A stretch of 11,811 nt of DNA from VFKE01 sp043758025. Its GTDB lineage: Bacteria > Verrucomicrobiota > Verrucomicrobiia > Verrucomicrobiales > Verrucomicrobiaceae. Of the stretch, positions 8,601 to 11,811 are shown piece after piece; position 1 is the stretch's first letter, and each line of letters opens with the position of its first letter. The position numbers and the translations under genes are program-made. The DNA is taken from NCBI GenBank assembly GCA_043758025.1, contig JAYVOH010000179.1, forward strand, positions 1 to 11,811, read 5' to 3'. The notes under the pieces were generated by a model, which searched no databases, had not been told where the DNA came from, and saw only the letters and a list, made by a program, of their open reading frames with translations.

Positions 8601-8826
8601 TAAACGCGCGACCGCCAAGGAAGCTGAGGAGGCCTCGCTCAAAATTTTGACCAACGGTTTCAATGAGCGTTTAGCTTTCTTTAAATCACACGCTGATGAT
8701 GCGAAAAACCTCATCGTCCAAGGCGCGTCAAAACCCGACCCGGCGCTCGACTCCGCAGAGCTTGCCGCCTACACGACGACAGCGGAAGTCTTGTTGAATT
8801 TGGACCGCGTGGTGACTCGTGACTAA
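5680..8826 (+). CDS. PSCyt1-PSCyt2-PSD1 (DUF1549/DUF1553) exported cytochrome-domain protein
   Basis: This large exported protein (1048 residues from this start) belongs to the family expanded in Planctomycetota and Verrucomicrobiota. Residues 1-24 form a signal peptide (IITVAFIAAGLIARAEA). PSCyt1 (about 26-120) has the haem motif CFHCH at 40-44. PSCyt2/DUF1549 (about 149-365) includes LIRRVSLDLTGLPPTPEE, SPHYGEQMARQWLDFARYADS and a second CxxCH, in CCRCHDHKYDP (330-340). A less conserved middle follows, starting with a charged helical stretch. PSD1/DUF1553 (about 735-1045) includes NPLTARVWVNRIWEKFFGYG, RNTPLQALSLLN-like RTNTPLQALSLLN and a final LLNLDRVV. Both haem motifs are intact. The frame is open from 5539, but starts before 5638 overlap the divergent Nudix gene head-on and lack a signal peptide; ATG 5638 is the alternative. 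The expected partner DUF1501 gene follows only after a 507-bp interruption. Biochemical activity of the family is not established; an electron-transfer or polysaccharide-related role outside the cytoplasm is inferred. Confidence 0.93.
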   Translation: MSGHSNKIITVAFIAAGLIARAEARVEFNRDIRPILSDTCFHCHGFDEKERKSGLRLDVRDDALKPAKSGAVAIVPGNIAKSELIARVMTTDEDDLMPPTKLHKPLTQQQKDLLKQWIAEGAEYQGHWAFIAPARPEVPKITNSQTKIVNEVDSFILARLEKEKLQPAPESDRATLIRRVSLDLTGLPPTPEEVEAFVNDKSENAYEKVVDRLLASPHYGEQMARQWLDFARYADSHGFQTDSSRQMWPWRDWVIKAFNDNMPFNEFTVQQIAGDLMPNATRDQVIATGFNRNHRLNGEGGSIPEEWRVENIIDRVETMSFTWLGLTMNCCRCHDHKYDPFTQRDFYSLFAFFNNVPETGMIQNGSNREGGNTPPTIDVPTPEQDVKLVKLNADLKAAQLGVAEASKVLPKLMAEWEPKALVQASEENNAWQMIEPDSVKSQGGATMVRQDDGSYLATGTNPEKDTYVITAKITGEPVSAFLLEALPDESLSGNGPGRAENGNFLLTEFEVDIITPENAGNPVQALIAKAEADYNQQGYDISSLQNEPATKKDKKAKARVKKNGPGWAVDGPTKHEPRKAMFVLDQMAPAGSSVTITMKHDGPFPQHSIGRFRLSATTLPAGAVKLDGKTDFLAVRAILQTPVTKRSAKQKSELEKFYRTSVASPLRDADNALVAAKKAVENFEKLLPTVMVMKELDKPRDAFILKRGEYDKPADKVTMATPAMLPPMPPGAPQNRLGLAQWLVDPGNPLTARVWVNRIWEKFFGYGICKTTENFGSQADWPAHPELLDWLATEFIRQKWDMKSLQKMLVMSATYRQSSKLTKELIERDPENRLLARGPRFRLSGEAVRDQALAVSGLLVPKVGGPSVRPYMPEGVWDETSKYGDLRGYMADKGEGLYRRSLYTIWKRTAAPPTMLLFDAPTREICTVKRSRTNTPLQALSLLNEVTFVEASRSLAEQIMKHPGTPEQRIAYGFKRATAKEAEEASLKILTNGFNERLAFFKSHADDAKNLIVQGASKPDPALDSAELAAYTTTAEVLLNLDRVVTRD

Positions 8827-9285
8827 GTGAGAACATTGAACATCGAACATTCAACAATGAACATTGAACATGGAATAAATGCGAATGGCAGGTCGCGGGC
8901 TGCGGCAGCGAAGTTTGATCTGGAGGATCGGCTTTTGGATTACGCTGCGGAAGTGATTCGGTTCATCGAGTCATTGGTGAAATCGGAAGCGGGACGGCAT
9001 GTCAGCGGGCAGTTGCTACGGTCAGGCACCGCTCCTTTGGCGCACCAAGGAGAAGCAACATCTGCCGAATCCACCAAGGACTTCATCCACAAGATGAAAG
9101 TGGCGCTCAAGGAATTGCGTGAGTCTCTGCGCTGGATCAAACTCGTGGTGCGCATCCCGCTGATCAAAGAGACGACGAGCGCGGAGAAGCTGCCGACTGA
9201 GACCGATGAACTGATTCGAATTTTTGTGACGAGCATCCGCACCGCGAAGTCTAATGCGCTGCGTTCAGAACGAGCCGAACGCTGA
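8827..9285 (+). CDS. Four-helix-bundle protein, 23S rRNA-intervening-sequence (IVP/S23) family
   Basis: This small protein of about 152 residues is related to the four-helix-bundle proteins encoded in 23S rRNA intervening sequences (PF05635/TIGR02436), a group that also includes the Avd accessory protein of diversity-generating retroelements. Diagnostic parts are FDLEDRLLDYAAEVIRFIES (about 30-49), QLLRSGTAPLAHQGEATSAE (62-81) and KDFIHKMKVALKELRESLRW (84-103), each an amphipathic helix. The biochemical function of stand-alone members is unknown; a basic, RNA-binding oligomer is often proposed. A GTG at 8827 abuts the TAA of the upstream gene. The first 18 or so residues (LNIEHSTMNIEH) are simply translated heptamer repeat, so the true start may be ATG 8857 or later. 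No Shine-Dalgarno is visible. It sits between PSD1 and DUF1501 genes, which are normally adjacent, and is bracketed by inverted heptamer arrays, suggesting an inserted cassette. No reverse transcriptase or variable repeat of a retroelement is present in the window. Confidence 0.8.
   Translation: MRTLNIEHSTMNIEHGINANGRSRAAAAKFDLEDRLLDYAAEVIRFIESLVKSEAGRHVSGQLLRSGTAPLAHQGEATSAESTKDFIHKMKVALKELRESLRWIKLVVRIPLIKETTSAEKLPTETDELIRIFVTSIRTAKSNALRSERAER
8831..8872 (+). repeat. Heptamer array, left arm (GAACATT x6, degenerate)
   Basis: Six consecutive 7-bp units are GAACATT, GAACATC, GAACATT, CAACAAT, GAACATT and GAACATG, with GAATAAA as a decayed seventh. They begin 4 bp after the PSD1-gene stop codon. 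Read against the right arm at 9357-9391, five units align in register with 31 of 35 matches, including the C-initial fourth unit. The preceding bases 8812-8825 also read as two 7-bp units (GTGACTC, GTGACTA), so the repeat tract may extend into the last codons of the PSD1 gene. Confidence 0.85.
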
Positions 9286-9310
9286 GCATTCAGCACCGAA
9301 TACCGAAGAT
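9276..9310 (+). repeat. Decayed heptamer array after the four-helix-bundle gene
   Basis: Five in-phase 7-bp units, CGAACGC, TGAGCAT, TCAGCAC, CGAATAC and CGAAGAT, match the rotated consensus TGAACAT at 4 to 6 of 7 positions each. They have the same orientation as the left arm at 8831-8872. The tract overlaps the last codons and stop of the four-helix-bundle gene. The string GAACGCT at 9277-9283 is the exact reverse complement of the variant unit AGCGTTC at 9371-9377. Confidence 0.5.
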
Positions 9311-9333
9311 TATAATCCAATACCACAAACGTC

Positions 9334-10818
9334 ATGAAGTCCCATCATTCCACTTCAATGTTCAATGTTGAGCGTTCAATGTTCAATGTTCAAGACACTC
9401 TGAACCGCCGCCTTTTTTTAGGCCGCAGCGCTTCCGCGCTTGGCAGCATGGCGTTGGCTTCATTGTTTGCGAGTGAATCACAGCCAGCATCAAGCGCGGG
9501 TGGTTTGCCGGGCTTCCCGAACTTTGCGCCCAAAGCGAAACGCGTGATCTATCTCTTCCAGTCAGGAGCGCCGTCGCAGATGGATTTGTTTGATCCCAAG
9601 CCGCAGATGGAGAAGCAACGCGGGCAGGATTTGCCGGAAGACATCCGCAAAGGACAGCGTCTCACGACCATGACTTCGAGTCAGAAGTCATTTCCGGTCG
9701 CGCCCTCGATCTTTAAGTTCGCGCAGCATGGGCAGAGCGGGGCCTGGCTGAGCAATTTGATGCCGCACATTTCTGGAGTTGCCGATGAGCTTTGTTTCAT
9801 CAAGTCGATGTTCACCGAGGCGATCAACCACGACCCGGCGATCACTTTCTGCCAGACCGGTTCCCAGCTCGCGGGACGCCCCAGCATCGGTTCATGGCTG
9901 AGTTATGGACTAGGCAGCAACAATAAAGACCTGCCCGCCTACGTTGTGCTCACGTCTTTCGGCACCGGAAGGCGCGATGATCAGCCGTTGTATGACCGGC
10001 TTTGGGCCAGCGGTTTCCTGCCGACGCAGCATCAAGGCGTAAAATTCCGCAACAAAGGAGACGCGGTTTTATATCTTTCCAATCCATCGGGAGTGGACCG
10101 CTTGATGCGCCGGAAGCAACTCGATGAAATTGCCGAGATCAACCAGCATGACTTTGAGCAGTTCGGTGATCCTGAGACGCAGACTCGCATCGCGCAATAC
10201 GAAATGGCATTTCGCATGCAGACCAGCGTGCCGGAGTTGCTCGATACCTCGAAGGAGCCGCAACACGTGCTGGACAGCTATGGCCCGGAAGTCAAAACCC
10301 CCGGAACTTACGCGGCGAACTGTCTGCTGGCGCGCCGTCTCGCGGAGCGGGATGTGCGCTGCGTGCAGCTCTTTCACATGGGCTGGGATCACCACTTTGG
10401 CCTGCCCGCAGCACTAAAGGGACAGTGCAGCGATACCGATCAGCCCACGGCTGCGCTCATCAAGGATCTCAAGGAACGCGGCTTGCTGGATGACACGCTG
10501 ATAGTCTGGGGCGGTGAGTTTGGCCGCACGATCTACTCACAGGGCGCGTTGACCGAGACCAATTACGGTCGTGATCATCACCCGCGCTGCTTCACCATTT
10601 TCATGGCTGGCGGCGGCGTGAAGAAAGGTTTCACGCTGGGAGCCACGGATGATTATTGCTACAACATCACGCAGGATCCGGTGCATGTTCACGATCTGAA
10701 CGCCACGATCATGCACCTGCTGGGCATCAACCACGAACGTCTAACCTACCGTTTCCAAGGCCGCGACTACCGGCTCACAGATATTCATGGGAACGTGGTC
10801 AAGGGTGTGCTCGCTTAA
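9334..10818 (+). CDS. DUF1501 family Tat-exported protein
   Basis: This 494-residue DUF1501 (PF07394) protein is of normal length, and the family belongs to the alkaline phosphatase/sulfatase-like superfamily. The N-terminus holds a twin-arginine signal, NRRLFLGRSASALGSMALAS (24-43), so it should be folded in the cytoplasm and exported by Tat. Family landmarks are KRVIYLFQSGAPSQMDLFDP (69-88), VWGGEFGRT (391-399), NYGRDHHPRCF (410-419) and the C-terminal HVHDLNATIMHLLGINHERL. The conserved Asp/His clusters (D414, H415, H416; HVHD near 450) could bind metal, as in related phosphatases; this is inference. The 20 or so residues before the Tat motif (SMFNVERSMFNVQ) are translated heptamer repeat. 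In-frame ATGs at 9334, 9358 and 9379 all precede the signal, and the last two are supplied by the repeats, so the start is ambiguous. It is likely co-transcribed with the flanking PSCyt genes; the next gene starts 11 bp after its stop. Confidence 0.93.
   Translation: MKSHHSTSMFNVERSMFNVQDTLNRRLFLGRSASALGSMALASLFASESQPASSAGGLPGFPNFAPKAKRVIYLFQSGAPSQMDLFDPKPQMEKQRGQDLPEDIRKGQRLTTMTSSQKSFPVAPSIFKFAQHGQSGAWLSNLMPHISGVADELCFIKSMFTEAINHDPAITFCQTGSQLAGRPSIGSWLSYGLGSNNKDLPAYVVLTSFGTGRRDDQPLYDRLWASGFLPTQHQGVKFRNKGDAVLYLSNPSGVDRLMRRKQLDEIAEINQHDFEQFGDPETQTRIAQYEMAFRMQTSVPELLDTSKEPQHVLDSYGPEVKTPGTYAANCLLARRLAERDVRCVQLFHMGWDHHFGLPAALKGQCSDTDQPTAALIKDLKERGLLDDTLIVWGGEFGRTIYSQGALTETNYGRDHHPRCFTIFMAGGGVKKGFTLGATDDYCYNITQDPVHVHDLNATIMHLLGINHERLTYRFQGRDYRLTDIHGNVVKGVLA
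9357..9391 (-). repeat. Heptamer array, right (inverted) arm inside the DUF1501 start region
   Basis: Five 7-bp units on the plus strand, AATGTTC, AATGTTG, AGCGTTC, AATGTTC and AATGTTC, are the reverse complement of the GAACATT units at 8831-8872. The tract is wholly contained in the first codons of the DUF1501 frame and ends about 15 bp before the twin-arginine codons. Together with the left arm it brackets a 561-bp segment (8831-9391) carrying the four-helix-bundle gene. Confidence 0.85.
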
Positions 10819-10829
10819 TCGAATAACGT

Positions 10830-11811
10830 ATGACTGGTAAGCACACCATCATTGCGGCGTTGGTTGTCCTATCCAGCGGAGCAATCTGCGCGGCTCCCGC
10901 CAAGGTCGAGTTCAATCGCGACATCCGGCCGATTCTCTCAGACAAGTGTTTCTTTTGCCACGGTCCCGATGCCAAAAAGCGCGAGGCGGATTTGCGGCTC
11001 GATGTCCGCAGTGTCGCTGTCGAAATGAAGGCCATCGTCCCGGGCGACCCGGCAAAAAGCGGTATCATTGATCGCGTCACCACGACGGATGCCGATGATC
11101 ATATGCCACCAGCAAAATCAAAGTTGCCCGTGATGACGGCTGCTGAAATTGAGATCTTGAAACGATGGATCGCCGAAGGCGCGGAGTATCAGGAACACTG
11201 GGCGTTCATCCCCTTGAAGCCCGTGGAGATTCCGAACACTAATGCCGCGTCGCCGATGGATGCGATCATTGTGGACGCGCTGGCCAAGCGCGACCTCATG
11301 CAGCAGCCGGAGGCCGATAAGCAAACGCTGATCCGGCGCGTGAGTTTTGATCTCACGGGTATGCCGCCGACCCCACAGGAGATTGAGGCTTTTGTCAGTG
11401 ACGCGGCCCCTGATGCTTATGAGAAGCTGGTGGATCGTTTGTTAAAGTCTCCGCACTACGGCGAGCGCATGGCGGTGGACTGGCTTGATGTTTCGCGATA
11501 TGCCGACAGCTACGGATTTCAAGTGGATCGCGAGCGGGATGTCTGGCCTTGGCGCGATTGGGTGGTCAAAGCCTTCAATGAAAACCTGTCGTTCGACAAG
11601 TTCAGCACGTGGCAGCTTGCGGGCGATCTCCTGCCGAATCCCACGGATGAACAGATTCTCGCCACGGCCTTCAATCGTCTGCATCAACAGGAAGCCGAGG
11701 GCGGCAGCGTGGAAGAAGAGTATCGCGTCGAATATGTCTGCGACCGGGTGCAGACCTTTGCCACGGCTTTCCTTGGACTGACCTTTGAGTGCGCCCGCTG
11801 TCACGATCACA
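10830..11811 (+). CDS. Second PSCyt1-PSCyt2 protein, 5' part (runs off the window)
   Basis: The frame opens at ATG 10830 and has no stop before the window ends, giving 327 full codons. Residues 1-22 look like a signal peptide (HTIIAALVVLSSGAICAA). PSCyt1 follows, with VEFNRDIRPILSDKCFFCHG and the haem motif CFFCH at 40-44. PSCyt2/DUF1549 then shows LIRRVSFDLTGMPPTPQE, SPHYGERMAVDWLDVSRYAD and a second CxxCH (CARCH, 321-325) just before the edge. It is a paralogue of the protein at 5680-8826, with the same domain order and near-identical landmark motifs but many substitutions between them, so it is an old rather than a fresh duplication. A PSD1 domain is expected beyond the edge. It begins 11 bp after the DUF1501 stop codon, so it is probably in the same operon. 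No Shine-Dalgarno is evident before the ATG. Confidence 0.92.
   Translation, partial: MTGKHTIIAALVVLSSGAICAAPAKVEFNRDIRPILSDKCFFCHGPDAKKREADLRLDVRSVAVEMKAIVPGDPAKSGIIDRVTTTDADDHMPPAKSKLPVMTAAEIEILKRWIAEGAEYQEHWAFIPLKPVEIPNTNAASPMDAIIVDALAKRDLMQQPEADKQTLIRRVSFDLTGMPPTPQEIEAFVSDAAPDAYEKLVDRLLKSPHYGERMAVDWLDVSRYADSYGFQVDRERDVWPWRDWVVKAFNENLSFDKFSTWQLAGDLLPNPTDEQILATAFNRLHQQEAEGGSVEEEYRVEYVCDRVQTFATAFLGLTFECARCHDH

Noticed and set aside
8831..8872. CRISPR array
   Set aside because: Units are 7 bp, contiguous and degenerate, with no unique spacers.
8827..9391. Diversity-generating retroelement, suggested by the Avd-related four-helix-bundle protein
   Set aside because: No reverse transcriptase, template repeat or variable repeat is visible in the window; IVP-family membership alone does not support it.

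Overview
The window looks like chromosome from a member of the Planctomycetota-Verrucomicrobiota-Chlamydiota superphylum, most likely Verrucomicrobiota. The reasons are the PSCyt1/PSCyt2/PSD1 proteins paired with a Tat-exported DUF1501 protein, a RodA-type peptidoglycan polymerase, and intergenic heptamer repeats with a four-helix-bundle (23S rRNA-IVP family) gene. The taxonomic call is an inference from gene content; no rRNA gene is present.

Layout. (1) 1-495: the 3' part of an oligopeptide/dipeptide-type ABC transporter ATPase. (2) 496-589: a non-coding inverted array of 7-bp units. (3) 595-1788: a RodA/FtsW-family SEDS glycosyltransferase with divergent signature residues. (4) 1789-2269: a gene-free stretch that falls to about 30% GC. 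(5) 2270-2836: a compact protein joining an excisionase-type helix-turn-helix to a response-regulator receiver domain. (6) 3061-4983: a large multi-pass membrane protein resembling GT-C glycosyltransferases, which overlaps tail-to-tail with (7) a Nudix hydrolase on the minus strand (4965-5567). (8) From about 5620 rightward: a probable operon of a PSCyt1-PSCyt2-PSD1 protein (5680-8826), a four-helix-bundle gene (8827-9285), a DUF1501 protein (9334-10818), and a second PSCyt1-PSCyt2 protein that runs off the right edge (10830-11811). That last gene has no stop codon inside the window, so a finder that requires complete ORFs would miss it.

How the genes may work together. In this superphylum PSCyt/PSD1 and DUF1501 genes are recurrent neighbours. 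The first carries c-type haem motifs and a signal peptide; the second is a Tat-exported protein of the alkaline-phosphatase/sulfatase-like group. An exported, possibly polysaccharide-related role is plausible, but no substrate can be read from the sequence.

The most interesting structure is a family of degenerate 7-bp repeats (consensus close to T-S-A-A-S-A-Y, S = G or C) arranged as inverted arrays. One pair (units near TGAACAT) brackets the four-helix-bundle gene and splits the expected PSD1-DUF1501 pair. Five units of each arm align in register with 31 of 35 matches. The repeats also supply start codons and N-terminal codons to both the four-helix-bundle gene and the DUF1501 gene. A second inverted array (units near TCAAGAT, the same pattern with G and C exchanged) lies before rodA with no gene inside. 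The arrangement resembles 23S rRNA intervening sequences, which carry the same protein family, but here it sits between protein genes.
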